Assembly: GCA_949752745.1 (NCBI GenBank)
Contig: OX457031.1
Location: 4,011,915 to 4,075,914 of the forward strand
Length of the DNA stretch: 64,000 nucleotides
Reading direction: 5' to 3'
Source: Protula sp. h YS-2021
Lineage: Eukaryota; Annelida; Polychaeta; Sabellida; Serpulidae
The notes under the pieces are model-generated. The model made no database searches. It was not told the DNA's origin and saw only the letters and a program-made list of their open reading frames with translations. Of this stretch, positions 47,560-59,003 are shown one piece after another (position 1 is the first letter of the stretch; every line of letters starts with the position of its first letter). Position numbers and translations under genes: made by a program.

Positions 47560-48330
47560 CAGATTAGAACCTATGTAACAGGCTATCTTACCCCCCCCCC
47601 CCCCCCTTCCAGTACATTTACCCCTCCCCCTTTGAACTTTTTTTGCGTGTAAAGATATTTGATAACAGTTATTCATGAGAATAAATTGACTCAATTAAAC
47701 TGTATAAAACTAACTTTATTCACTAAATTCAACATAATTCAAACAAAATATAAAAAGGCATCCGTGATCAGAAAGTTCTATATTTTTCTCTTAATATCCT
47801 TTTTAGCATTCTGGAGAGCCCAGGTGGATACTCCCGATCGTTAAGTATATCATAAATAACATCCACATTATCCATAAAGTTCACATATATTAATTTAGCA
47901 CTTAGAACTGTGGGTATCTTAAGTGTAGTTTTAGACATTTGGAATTGTAGCATAAACATCAGGTTGTCAATAATTTAATTTTAGATATAACTTTTTTAGT
48001 TCTCTAAAATTCAATTTCAGATATGGAAACTACTATTTCCATTTGCTATTCAAGTTTAGATGTGTAGAAATCGACATTGATATCAAGATTTGCAAACCGA
48101 TTGCATGCATTTTAAATCTGTAGCAAATGATAGTCTTGTGGAAGAAATTAAAAATCTATCAAAACGAATTACACATATAAAAATATATGTCTATTGTTAC
48201 ATCTAAAATTGCCTTTTGACACATATATAAACTTGAATCCAGATATCTAAATTTAACTTCAGATATCACTTGATAATTAAAGATATCTAAAGTTCGACCA
48301 TAAATATTAAATGATATTCGATTTTCTTAT
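47560..48330 (-). mobile_element. Protein-coding repeat (family P), copy 2
   Basis: Aligns with 14.9-16.2 kb without the GATATC insertion. Where copy 1 has the insertion, this copy reads GAATAAATTGACTCAATTAA (about 47681). The minus frame 47768-47959 is the coding remnant. Beyond it, 47960-48330 is AT-rich with AGATATCTAAA motifs. Confidence 0.75.
47768..47959 (-). pseudogene. C-terminal coding remnant of repeat family P (copy 2)
   Basis: Encodes FMDNVDVIYDILNDREYPPG then LSRMLKRIL, matching the copy at 16024-16179. The extreme C-terminus differs because of a 1-nt change after the RIL codons. Protein family unknown. Confidence 0.55.
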
Positions 48331-48940
48331 ACCTGAGATGAAGTTTTACGATAAAAAGAGACGTTTCTATGAGACTTATACATTTTTAAATGGATAATAT
48401 GCACCACGCGTATCACAGACGATATTTAAATGGCCATCAACACAAATCACGTGATATTTTTCTTTTTAACAGCTCATACTTCAATACAGAAACGATATGA
48501 ATATTTTACAGTTATCCAGTGATGTTTGACTAATTTTTACAATTTACGCTACTGCATTCACTTGTTAGAAAATACCGAATTGTGTAGCAACGAGGATTTT
48601 CTGACAACAGAAAACATTGTTTTGTATCTTTTATCTGACTTCAAACAGAGTTCTACGGAAAATTAGCAATGTTTTCAGAGCAAAGAATCCACGCTAAATA
48701 TTTCACGAATCAAAGCTAAATATAACATTATACTGCTCATAACTATAATGTTGAAATGATAGGATGGTCATAATCTGTCACAACAAACTGTTCATATTAG
48801 TTCATTCAGTTCATAATAAAGTACTGTTCATCAATAATCTCCCCACACACTTTTCAGAATGATATCACTTTCTCAGGAAGAATTGGTGAATACTTAAATC
48901 TTAAAATTAAATACAAATCACAAACAATCAATTACAAGTC
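48331..48940. other. AT-rich intronic stretch
   Basis: TGTTCATATTAGTTCATTCAG-like phrases near 48790 are weak repeats. Otherwise nothing recognised. Confidence 0.5.
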
Positions 48941-48947
48941 AAGGGCA

Positions 48948-49188
48948 AAGTCGTCAGGGCTGTTCCGGACAAGGTCGTCAGGGCTGTTCCGGACAAGGTC
49001 GTCAGGGCTGTTCCGGACAAAGTCGTCAGGACTGTTCCGGACAAGGTCGTCAAGGCTGTTCCGGACAAGGTCGTCAGGGCTGTTCCGGGCAAGGTCGTCA
49101 GGGCTGTTCCGGACAAGGTCGTCAGGACTGTTCCGGACAAGGTCGTCAGGCCTGTTCCGGACAAGGTCGTCAGGGCTGTTCCGGACAT
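48948..49188. repeat. 24-bp minisatellite, 10 units
   Basis: Unit GTCGTCAGGGCTGTTCCGG plus ACAAG, nearly identical copies. It stays open on the minus strand (LSGTALTT repeated) because 24 is a multiple of 3. Confidence 0.95.
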
Positions 49189-49247
49189 GCTATTGGTTAT
49201 TGGAAATATGTAGAGTAAGATTTATAAAATGCTTCCTTCTGTCAGTT

Positions 49248-49330
49248 CACCTGCGTGCTGCAGTGGTTAAGATGCCTACCTGGTAAGGAAAAGGTGCCCA
49301 GTTCGAAACCAGCTTGTTACATTTTACAAG
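49248..49330 (+). mobile_element. tRNA-like fragment (SINE head)
   Basis: GTGCTGCAGTGGTTAAGATG resembles an A-box region and CCCAGTTCGAAACC a B-box. An anticodon-loop-like CTGGTAA is shared with the 52.16 kb copy. Stems do not pair well, so it is not a functional tRNA. Confidence 0.55.
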
Positions 49331-50005
49331 AGCCTACAAAGTTAACATTCACTAACCCTTCAGCCGAGAAACCCTCCTGCCTTCGAATAAGAATTCATAG
49401 GACCGGTACAACGAGATTCAAAGGCACCTATCTGATAATGGATTGAAAATTAGCGTGTGGATTCGTAACTGAGAAAACACGCTAAAACAACAGAAAAAAC
49501 CACCAATTATGTATTAAGTTCTGGTATAGTATGCGACTTCAAACTAAATTGTTTATCCCATCTTGTCATTTTGTTCTATTAGACACCATTTTGGAAAGTG
49601 AATGGATTTGTATATAACCTGAGACAGTAACAATTTTACGTGAACTTTACTTTGACAGACTTCCTGTGTATTGATTCATATAGGTTTATTTCAAGCGTGC
49701 ACAGAAACATCAGAGCAGTCTCCATAATTCTGAAGGTCTTTAAAAAGACCTATCTTAAAGAAATAAAGATATGATAGAAAATGTGAGGATTAATTAAGTA
49801 TTAGTAAACATTAACGTTAATTAATTAAATCAGTAATCTATTGGTATATTTTCTGGTAAATTTTAGCATCGAAATGTGTTTTACTTGACGTGTGGAATTT
49901 TGATATTTCTGCGCTTTTTATTTATGGATATAATAGAAAAGTTTTAAGTATAATTTACAATGTAGGGGTTTTTGATGAGTTTATTTGACAAAGACGAGAT
50001 TTAGA
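49331..50005. other. AT-rich intronic stretch
   Basis: Nothing recognised. Confidence 0.5.
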
Positions 50006-50007
50006 TG

Positions 50008-50460
50008 ATCCAAAGGTCGCATAGTGTCATGGTTACGAGCGTATCGTGTCATGGTGATGACAGTATGCTGTGTCACAGTTACGAGCTTATTGTATCATGG
50101 TGATGATGGTGTACTTTGTCATGGTGACGGAACAATATCGTGTCAGGTTGTCAAGAAAGCATCGTGTCGGTGGTGACTAAAGTGTATAGCGTCAAGGTAG
50201 CGAGTACGTATTTTGTCATGTAACGAGAGTGTAACGTGTCAAGTTGAAAAGATGGCATCGTGTCGAGGTGATGAATTCATATTGTGTAACGGTGACGAAA
50301 ACGTATCGTGTCATGGTGACGAGTGTGTATCTTGTTATGGTAACGAGCGTGTGTCGTGTCAAGGGCATGAAAGCAAATTGTGTGATGGTGACGAAAACGT
50401 ATCGTGTCATGGTGACGAGTGTCATCGTGTCATGGTGACGAGCATGTATCGTGCCACTGA
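50008..50460. repeat. 21-24-bp minisatellite
   Basis: Units ATCGTGTCATGGTGACGAGC and GTGT, about 20 degenerate copies. Frames 50213-50557 (plus) and 50216-50662 (minus) are mostly repeat translation. Confidence 0.9.
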
Positions 50461-51570
50461 TCGCGGACACACAATATGCTGTCTCACAAACAAGGTGACA
50501 CTCTTTAGCACGATGCAGGCTGAGCTGTGTGTGAACAAAAGCGCATACATTGTATGAATTCAGACGCTCATTGACTATTCTGGTTACCACTTCAAAATTA
50601 GATAATGATTTCACAGGTTTAGTCTTTGACTTTTTCTCATTCAGGTTAAAAGTGAAATTCAATAAAAAAGATTGTTATTCGCCAGAATACCACAGCGAAA
50701 GTGACACCAATTTATAAGCCAAGTAGATATCTACATAATATTATAAAAATAATTCAATTTGAAATATATTAATGTGTGTTTAAATTAAAGAGGCGTGCAA
50801 TATAAATGAATATTGAATGCTATTTAATGGTGTTTGATGTATAGTCATGATTATAAGATGTCGCGCTTCCACTGTGCTGCACAAACACCCCCTGTCCTCC
50901 CAAACACTTAACTCCTCCTCACAGGTTTGCTTTCCCATATTTTAAGTAACGCACATATTTTTTAAAAACTCTTGTTTGTTGAAGTTTTAAGTTACGTATT
51001 CGAATATCAACTCTCGATTTCATACATTGTAAGAAATGAACGTCTGAAATATTTTAGAGTTGTGTCAGTTATTAAGGTCATTTTGTGTTAACTCTTTTCC
51101 TTATAGAGTGTTTCCATGCTGTTTACATAAAAAATATATTCGGAATTAAGAAATGTAAGAGATATTCAATCTTAAGTCATTACACTCAGTCTGATGTAAA
51201 AAATTAATACCATGCAAAGGAAACCAGCAGAAACTAAAGCGTAACCTTGCATGGGATGGCAAGAAAATGTGCCCTTCACTTTTGTTGTACCATAGCACTA
51301 AATAGCTCGACATGAAGCAATTTTTAGAAATGACCAGTTCTGCGAATTATCAACTCAAAATAAACTCCCAAATGGTTAGTTATTTCTATCAGTATACTAC
51401 TATTCATAAATCATACTAGACTTCTGCCAATTCTTTTCCATGTAAAATTTTCCTATAATTTAATTTCTCATTTTGAAATTGTCATGTTTGATTTCCCAAT
51501 AATTTAATTTTATATCAATGTCAGCATGAAACATATTTTAACTTGAGAAATGGAAAAGTTATTCAAGTGT
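50461..51570. other. AT-rich intronic stretch
   Basis: Nothing recognised. Confidence 0.5.
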
Positions 51571-51575
51571 TCATT

Positions 51576-52085
51576 CTCAGAGCGTTGGCCGAGTTATATC
51601 AAAGTCCCAGGGTCCAAACCAGTCAGGGGGAAAATCAGGGGACTCATCTACGTTCTGACTGCATCGACTAGACGAATACAGTAGGTTGATCCAGTAGTCC
51701 CAAGGATGAGGAATCAGCCAGGGGTGGAAAGCAGAGGAATCACCTACTCATCTAGACGGAATCAGTGGACTGATGTATCAGCTAGCCGAAAACAGTTTGT
51801 TGATCCAGTAGTCCAATGGATCAGGGTTCGAAACCAGCCAGGGTGGAACGCAGGGGACTCATCTACGTTCTGATTACATCAGCTAAACCAATACAGTGTG
51901 TTGATAGTGTAGTCCCAAGGATGAGGGCTCGAAACCAGCCAGAGATGGAAAGCAGTGGACTCACCTACGTAATGACTGCATCAGCTATACGAATACAGTG
52001 GGTTGATCAAGTAATTCTAAGGATACAGGATCGAAACCAGCCAGAAACGGAAAGTAACTGGTTTCGCCTTCGTTCTGAGTGAATA
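51576..52085 (+). repeat. Tandem array of SINE-derived units with B-boxes
   Basis: Five units of about 105 bp, each with a B-box-like GGTTCGAAACCAGCCAG (worn in the first two), a GGAAAGCAG..GACTCACCTACG segment and a CATCAGCTA-ACGAATACAGT segment like the SINE tail. A full SINE of the same family follows at 52161. Confidence 0.75.
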
Positions 52086-52160
52086 AACAGATGTTGAACC
52101 TCAAAGACATACAAAGACATATGTGTTTTCAAGAGCCTATTTTATGTATCGTGTTTGCAA

Positions 52161-52335
52161 AGGGGGTGACGGTTAGCTTAGTTGGTTAGAGCGTTGGCCT
52201 GGTAATGCCAAGATCCCGAGTTCGATTCCTGCCCGGGGTGGTTAACAAGGGATTGCCATACGCTCCAATCGCCTTAGCTAAGCGAATAGAGTGTTTTAGA
52301 TCACCAATCACGGAATTCAAAATCAACCCACTGAG
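52161..52335 (+). mobile_element. tRNA-derived SINE copy 2
   Basis: The head GGTTAGCTTAGTTGGTTAGA carries an A-box. GAGTTCGATTCC is the B-box, about 50 nt downstream. The anticodon-loop-like CTGGTAA would read GGT (Thr). The tail CGCCTTAGCTAAGCGAATAG then CACGGAATTCAAAATCAACC matches the copy at 6385. Acceptor stem unpaired. Confidence 0.8.
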
Positions 52336-52734
52336 CTTTTCGGCCATCCCATTGAAAAAAAATTCAGACATTGTGACTTTTCACCTGATTAATTTGATTC
52401 GCCTTTCTATGTGAAAACAAGTGTTAACATCTGTGTAACAATTTCAGTTCATGAAAGAACCGATATTTCTTTTGGACCGATTGTTATTCGTTAGGAACAG
52501 GCTGTGTTGACTTGTACTGTTGTACTGAATATTTAATCAATTGTACAATTCTACGTAATGTAAATTAACATTTGAAGCACAAAGCTACAAAGCTTTGTGC
52601 GGTCGTTTTTATGTTTGGTTCTTTATATCTCTGATACCGATGAATGTGCAAATCTGCTCCGAGTTATTTCATTTTTGATAAACTTTGCTATTTTCTTGTA
52701 GTTGAACCCTTTTTCAAAATAGAATGAGAGGGAG

Positions 52735-52904
52735 ATTACAGACAGGCGGACAGATAGATAGAAAACTAGTTAACTATGTAGACAGACATACAGACAGACA
52801 GGTAGATAGATAGATAGACAGAAAGATAGATAGATAGATGGATAGATAGATAGATACATACATACATACATACATACATACAAAGACAGACAGACAGACA
52901 GACT

Positions 52905-52958
<54 letters not shown>

Positions 52959-53012
52959 CAGATAGATAGTTAGATTGATAGATGGATGGATGGATGGATG
53001 GACAGATAGAGG
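52735..53012. repeat. (GATA)n/(GACA)n/(CATA)n compound microsatellite
   Basis: Blocks of GATA, GACA, CATA and GGAT tetranucleotides. 53013-53450 after it holds nothing recognised. Confidence 0.95.
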
Positions 53013-53454
53013 GCTTAGAATAGCCGTTTCATCGGATTTGCCGTTGGTATTAGACTTACAAACATTATCAGCCGACAGCCTTTTATTGCTTTTATTATTA
53101 TGTATGTATGCATATTGCTGTAATGTATTAACAGATCTTCTTCAGGATTGAGTTTCAAATTCTGGCTCCATAAAGTGTGTTAAAATGTTTACAACAAATA
53201 CAAGGAGGACTTTACTGGGCCACTTAAAGGGTCCTTCGCATGCACACGGCGTAGGATAGACATATAAACAAAGTGTGATCCCAATGTAGGCCAGAGATAT
53301 CGAATGGTGCAATATACAGATTAAGGCGTATTTTTGGAGAGAGAATTGTACAGGAAAAATTGCACTTTGGCCTTTCTTTGTTTATGAATAAATTATTTAC
53401 TATATTTAGTGCGAATGCATGTAATTTTCATGAAAGTGCAGAAAACTCTCGCTG

Positions 53455-54220
53455 GTATGTGTGTGTGTGGGGGGAGGGAGTTGAGGGTGGGGGTGGAGGT
53501 AGTGGTGGAGAGGGTGGAGGATGCGGCGCATAGCGGCGGGATTTGCTGTGTAGGGGTGCGGTAGTGTGCAGAGAACAGGGAAGAGGATTTGCACAGAGTG
53601 CGGGAGGGTTGTATTAGAGGTTGGGGAGGGAATGTGTCTAGGGTGCGGAAGAAGTGTGTAAAGGGTAGCGATAGAGCATGTACTGTGGGGAGGTATGTAG
53701 GGTGGGGAGCTCATGTATAGGGGTGGGGAGGGAGGGAGTGTGTAAGGGTGGGGAGGGAGTGTGAAGGGGTGGGGGGGGGAAGATGTAGATGGTGGGGAGG
53801 GAGTGTGTAGGGATGAGGAGGGAGGGTGTAGATGGTTGGAAGGGAGTGTGTAATGGTGGGGAGGGAGTGTGTAGGGGTGGTAGGGAGTGTGTAGGGTGGG
53901 GAGGGAGTGTGTAATGGTGGGGAGGGAGTGTGTAATGGTGGGGGGGAGTGTGTAGATGGTGGGGAGGGAGTGTGTAGGGGTGGGGAGGGAGTGTGTAGAT
54001 GGTGGGGAGGGAGTGTGTAGATGGTGGGGAGGGAGTGTATAGGGGTGGGGAGGGAGTGTGTAGATGTTTGGGAGGGAGTGTGTAGACGTTGGGGAGGGAG
54101 TGTGTAGGGGTGGGGAGGGAGTGTGTAGATGGTGGGGAGGGAGTGTGTAGATGGTGGGGAGGGAGTGTGTAGACGTTGGGGAGGGAGTGTGTAGGTGTTG
54201 GGGAAAAGATGTAGTTCGGA
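53455..54220. repeat. G-rich minisatellite, about 24 bp
   Basis: GGGGAGGGAGTGTGTAGATG-type units, about 30 copies, purine/GT-rich on the plus strand. Confidence 0.92.
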
Positions 54221-54519
54221 AACGATGAAGGAAGGGGGTGTCTAGGAGTGGGGAAGGGAGGCGTTTTGACTTATTATAACATAAGTGTTGAGAACAGGGG
54301 AGCGGGCGCTCACATTCCTTTGAGGCATTCCGTTACACTTCCTGTAAATGCCACAATGGTGCAAGTTTGATATAACCAATTGGGCGACGCACTAAGCAAC
54401 CTTTCTGTGTGTAACTGTGCAGAAAAATGTATAAATTAGAAATGACATATTTTTAGAATTACTGTCGCATGCAGAAACTGGAGCACGTCCAGTAAGAAAT
54501 GACACCAATCTAAGTGCTT

Positions 54520-55385
54520 CGGGGACTTGCCAACCAACTACCACCAACTGCCAACTCCCTCCCCATTATACCCCAATATTGTCCTCATTCTACCCCACTT
54601 TCAACCTCATCCTACCAACTCCGTCCCCATCCTACCAACTCCTTTCACATCCTACCCCACTGTCCTCCTCATCCTACCTCACTTTCCCCTCATCCTACCA
54701 ACTCCATCCAAATCCTACCAACTCCCTCCTCATTCTGCCAACACGCTTCCAACCCTACCAACTTCCTTTCTATATCCTATCCCACTACCCTCCAAGTCAC
54801 CAAACTCTACAACTCTTCATACCACACTCCTAATCATAAACCCACTCTCCTAATCATCATTCCACTCTCCCACTCATCATACCACCCTCCTAATCATCAA
54901 CCCTTTCTCCTACTCACTACTCCACTCTCCCACTCATCATGCTACCATCCTAATCATCAACCCACTCTCCTAATCATCATCCCACTCTCCAACTCATTAT
55001 ACCGCCCTCCTAATCACCAACCCACTCTTCTTATCATCATGCCACCCTCCTAATCATCAACATACTCTCCTAATAATCACCCCACTCTCTTAATCATCAC
55101 CTAACTCTCAAACTCATCATGTCACCATCCTAATCATAAACCCACTCTCCTAATCATCACTTCACTCTCCAACCCATCATACTGCACTCCTAATCATAAA
55201 CCCACTCTCCTAATCATTACCCCACTCTCCTACTCATCATACCACCATCCTAATCACCAACCTACTCTCCTAATCATCACCCCACCCTCCAACTCATCAT
55301 ACCACCCTCCTAAGCACCAACCCACCCTCCTAATCATCAACCAACTCTCCAACTCATCATACCACCTTTCTATTCTTTCGATCCC
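54520..55385. repeat. C-rich minisatellites
   Basis: CATCCTACCAACTCC units (54530-54790), then CCACTCTCCTAATCATCA and CATACCACCCTCCTAATCA units (54810-55370). Thr/Pro/Ser frames (54514-55053 and others) are artefacts. Confidence 0.92.
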
Positions 55386-56285
55386 AACAAACTTGTCAAA
55401 GACCTACCACCTATGTCCCAATCCTACCAACCTTGTTTTCTTTGTACCAACCTATTATGAACCATCGAAATCCTCTTCCTAAACCTACAACCTTCGGCCC
55501 GCCCTCACTGCCTCCTCTCAAATGTGTGGCCTATATACCCCATCCCAATCACCATAATTTTAACCTCCTAACTACACTTTCGGTCCCCAATCCACCCCCT
55601 CCTCCACAACCTTCACTAGTCATTCCATCTTATCAACACCTGCCGTACACCTATCCCCCTAGTCCTACCCCCCCCCCCCCCAGTCCTCCCACCTCAATCC
55701 TACCAACCAATCCTGCCGTCCCAATCCCATCGTCCCAATCCTACGCCCCAGCCTTACCTCTTTCCTCTCACTTGAACTAACAGTCCCATCATACGCACCT
55801 CCTCACTGCACTACACCCACGCTACCAACCCACTCACCCATATCTGACGTCAGCTACCCACATTACACCTGCACAGAACTCTTGACATTCAAAGTACTCC
55901 TGAACTTTATGGATAATGTTTATAAAGATTATATTGTTTTGAAATATTTTTTCCATCACCTTTAGAAAAATGCAGGTGATATTTTATTGCCCATCTGCAT
56001 AAGAATAGAAAGGCTGTGAAATGGTGACTTATTTCGTGCTGCTGTCCTCCAGTGGTTACAGTCATCTTTTCACGAATTGATTCTATTTTAATAAATTTGC
56101 TATTAAATCGTGTTCCTCTTTGGATAATTGAACTTACACTTTGTCCTTGGGAAAGTTTTTAATATGACATTGACACTGAAAGTTTCCTAAAAACCAACAC
56201 ATGTTTTTCTGTTTCATTCAAGTTCAGATATTACTGACCAGTAGTATTAATTTTTCCTACTTCGGGGAAATATAATTAGAATTTA
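55386..56285. other. C-rich then AT-rich stretch, nothing coding
   Basis: Decayed CCTACC-rich sequence to about 55860 with a poly-C run at 55668-55681, then AT-rich DNA. No gene recognised. Confidence 0.5.
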
Positions 56286-56299
56286 ATTTTTATGCCGTT

Positions 56300-56420
56300 G
56301 CACTATGACTGTGAACAGTGTGTGACACATGATTTATAGTGCTGCAATGTGACTGTGAACAGTGTAGGACATGTGATTTGTATTGTGGTCTTGTGACTGT
56401 GAACATTAGGACATGTGCGT
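56300..56420. repeat. Three-unit minisatellite, about 52 bp
   Basis: TGACTGTGAACAGTGT.GGACA units at about 56306, 56348 and 56394. Confidence 0.7.
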
Positions 56421-56433
56421 TTTTAACGGTCAA

Positions 56434-56486
56434 CTCACCGATGTCCCAGAGACCATATCGGCTATGGCCCCTGGGACATCGGTGAG
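56434..56486. other. Perfect 16-bp stem hairpin
   Basis: CTCACCGATGTCCCAG and its exact reverse complement CTGGGACATCGGTGAG flank a 21-nt middle containing a further CCATA/TATGG stem. Total 53 nt. Directly followed by GGAAACATGATACCC and other inverted GGGGGTCC/GGAACCCCC motifs. Confidence 0.8.
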
Positions 56487-56620
56487 GTATCCTTTTAGGA
56501 AACATGATACCCGGTAGACTGTATTTCCTAGGAAGTACGGTTCCCGGGGGTCCATAATTCCTAGGAAATAGGAACCCCCTGGAGACTTCATCAATTGTTT
56601 AGAAAGCTCTGAACCCTCAG

Positions 56621-57603
56621 TCAGAAAGAACTCCGACAGCTGGAAAAACGACAGAAAATATCACAAAAGAACAAGACAGGCAAAAACGAAATTATGACAA
56701 AAGACATGACGCAGATCCTGAAAGTTGGTGAAAATGTTTTGCTGTAAAATGTAAAGAATACGCATCGCATGGGCAAAAAACTGGATGAACGTTGGATTGG
56801 CCCTCACACAATTGAGGAATTGGTGGAAAAAGGTGTATATAGACTGCGTAACCAAAAGGGTGAAATTTTAGCTCGCACAGTCACAGGCGCACGCCTTAAG
56901 CGCGATCGCACTCCTGACAACTTCTATGATGCCTTTGATGACGCGGAGAATAAATCCCCAAAACGCGCAAAAACATGTGAAGATGTTGCTAATTCCAGTC
57001 AATATCATGATCTCCAGAATGATGATGTTACAGTTGCTCAGGTTGAAACTGAAGAATTTATGTTCAACCCTGTTTCGTCTCAATGGCGAGGATCTCGACT
57101 GAGAGCTCTTGGTTGGCATTGTGGGGTGGAAGTATACCCTTTGCCCAATGCAGTCCAACGTCCTGCTTCTGTTTTGGAACCGCCCCGTTCGGATGTTAAA
57201 ATAAAAGGTGATGGTAACTGTTATTTTAGATCCATGAGCCATATTCTAACTAGTTCACAATACAGTCATCTTGATCTGGCGATCGCAGGTTATATAGCCG
57301 AAAACGACGAATATTTTTCCCGCATGGACAACAGCACCAGTTATTCAAGTAAGAGCAACATGGCTAAATCATTAGTTTGGGCCACCAAAAACGAGATTTT
57401 CGAAACCGCGGCAACGCTAAATACGGATATTTCTGTTTTTTTCTTCTTGTGATAATAATGCAGCTGGAAATCAAGCATACAAATAGCTCACTCACAAAGC
57501 ACAGTGTTCGAAACTGAAACCACTTGGCAAGATGAGAAAATCTACCAAGAACAGTTACATCAGCAATATAGAGGATCACTATACGGCAGTTTATGATATA
57601 TGA
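56621..57603 (+). pseudogene. Integrase C-terminal tail + OTU protease remnant (Ginger/gypsy-like)
   Basis: The intact frame 56769-57452 starts in a GPY/F-type integrase C-terminus, KLDERWIGPHTIEELVEKGV, then GEILARTVTGARLK. A basic linker (SPKRAK) follows, then an OTU cysteine-protease start, KIKGDGNCYFRSMSHILTS, with the catalytic Asp and Cys. Upstream, a different frame reads KEQDRQKRNYDKRHD then KVGENVLL-stop, the usual segment before the GPY/F motif, so a frameshift and a nonsense codon lie before the Met. Downstream, after a frameshift and stops at 57450-57456, another frame gives YISNIEDHYTAVYDI (57550-57600), which carries the OTU catalytic His. The integrase core is absent. Proteins joining integrase and OTU are known from Ginger-type transposons and related gypsy elements. 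A domesticated gene is unlikely given the breaks. Confidence 0.75.
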
Positions 57604-57825
57604 GTACTGCTGGCTCAAATATGTGACAAGGCTAAAGATGTCTGTAGCAATAAATCAGTAAATGTTCACTCAGTTTCACATATTATGCAGTGTGAAAATT
57701 AAGTATATAAAATATCATTTTTCTTATGTGTGAGAGTGGTTATAACATCAAAGAAACAATCAAAGCTGAGAGTTTTTGTAATGTTCTGTTTAGAAGTGAT
57801 GTTATTTTTTGCAAGATAGGAAGTC

Positions 57826-58168
57826 GGAGAGAGGACCATGTTTCCTAAAGGGGGACCGTGTTTCCTTGGATTCATGCTCAGGGGGACCATGTTTCCTAAA
57901 GGGGGACCGTGTTTCCTTGGATTCATGGGCAGGGGGACCATGTTTCCTACAGGGGGACCGTGTTTCCTTGGATTCATGGTCAGGGGGACCATGTTTCCTA
58001 AAGGGAGACCGTGTTTCCTTGGATTCATGGGCAGGAGGACCATGTTTCCTAAAGGGGGACAGTGTTTCCTTGGATTCATGGGCAGGGGGACCATGTTTCC
58101 TAAAGGGGGACAGTGTTTCCTTGGATTCATGGGCAGGGGGACCATGTTTCCTGGAGGACATGTTTCCT
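57826..58168. repeat. 53-bp minisatellite, 6 units
   Basis: Unit GGGGGACCATGTTTCCTAAA, GGGGGACCGTGTTTCCTTGG and ATTCATGGGCA. A single related motif in inverse orientation (TTTTAGGAAACATG) lies at 56490, on the other side of the integrase/OTU remnant. Confidence 0.92.
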
Positions 58169-58169
58169 G

Positions 58170-58850
58170 TCACATCGGTTCCTTCCTCGGACTAACGTCG
58201 AATGTACGTCATGACGTTATTGCAACCAACTGTCTGCTTGGCATCACTCATACCACAACGACATATTACGACAAACATTGAATGGCGTTACAATCCTGTT
58301 GTGACGTCACTAAGTTTACATTGGTGGGAGTGTGGAGTTTGTGAGAGAAAAAAAGAATGGAAACTGGGGACTACTTTAATAGACAGACAAGTACCCTTAA
58401 GAATGGTATGTGGCCATTAAATGCAAACATAAAAACTCCAGTTAGTACCCACTGGGTTGGATGCATCAGGCATTTTATCAATTTACAAATATTTGTTGAA
58501 TGGGTGTTTGTTTGATATAATATGCAAGTGAAGTGATTTTCCAGGAAATAATTTGACGTGTGAACAAATATGAGTTCCCCACAGCAAGAATTGTCTTAAT
58601 CACAGTTAATTCAATTGCGTGGTGGATCCGCGATGTTTTACGCGTCAAATTATAGCAGAAATATTTAAAGTATGATGAATGACATCATGTTTATGAATGT
58701 AATACGTATAAAACCTCTTTATTAAGATCATTATATCATTTTCTTCTTTCTGAATCACATCTTGAAAAAGACGTTGTGAAATTGGTTAACTGGCATTCCA
58801 TTCACAAAACATGTTATTGAGTCAAAATTTAAACTTAAAAATTTTAAGTA
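58170..58850. other. Intronic stretch, nothing coding
   Basis: Nothing recognised. Confidence 0.5.
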
Positions 58851-58851
58851 G

Positions 58852-58992
58852 GGGTAGTTGTAGTTGTAGCAGAAGAGGTAGTAGCAGAAGTAGTAGCATC
58901 AGTAGTAGTAGTAGTAGTAACAGTAATGGTATTAGTAAAATTAGTGGCAGTAGCAGTAGTACTAGTAATAGCAGTAGTAGAAATAGCAGTGG
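58852..58992. repeat. (AGT)n impure microsatellite
   Basis: AGT/AGC/AAT trinucleotides. The serine-rich frame is an artefact. Confidence 0.92.
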
Positions 58993-59003
58993 TTAAAATA
59001 CCC

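Noticed and set aside
52161..52240. Functional tRNA-Thr gene
   Set aside because: A- and B-boxes and a GGT-like anticodon loop are present, but the acceptor stem does not pair and a SINE tail follows.
54514..55053. 179-codon Thr/Pro/Ser frame
   Set aside because: Translation of C-rich minisatellites.
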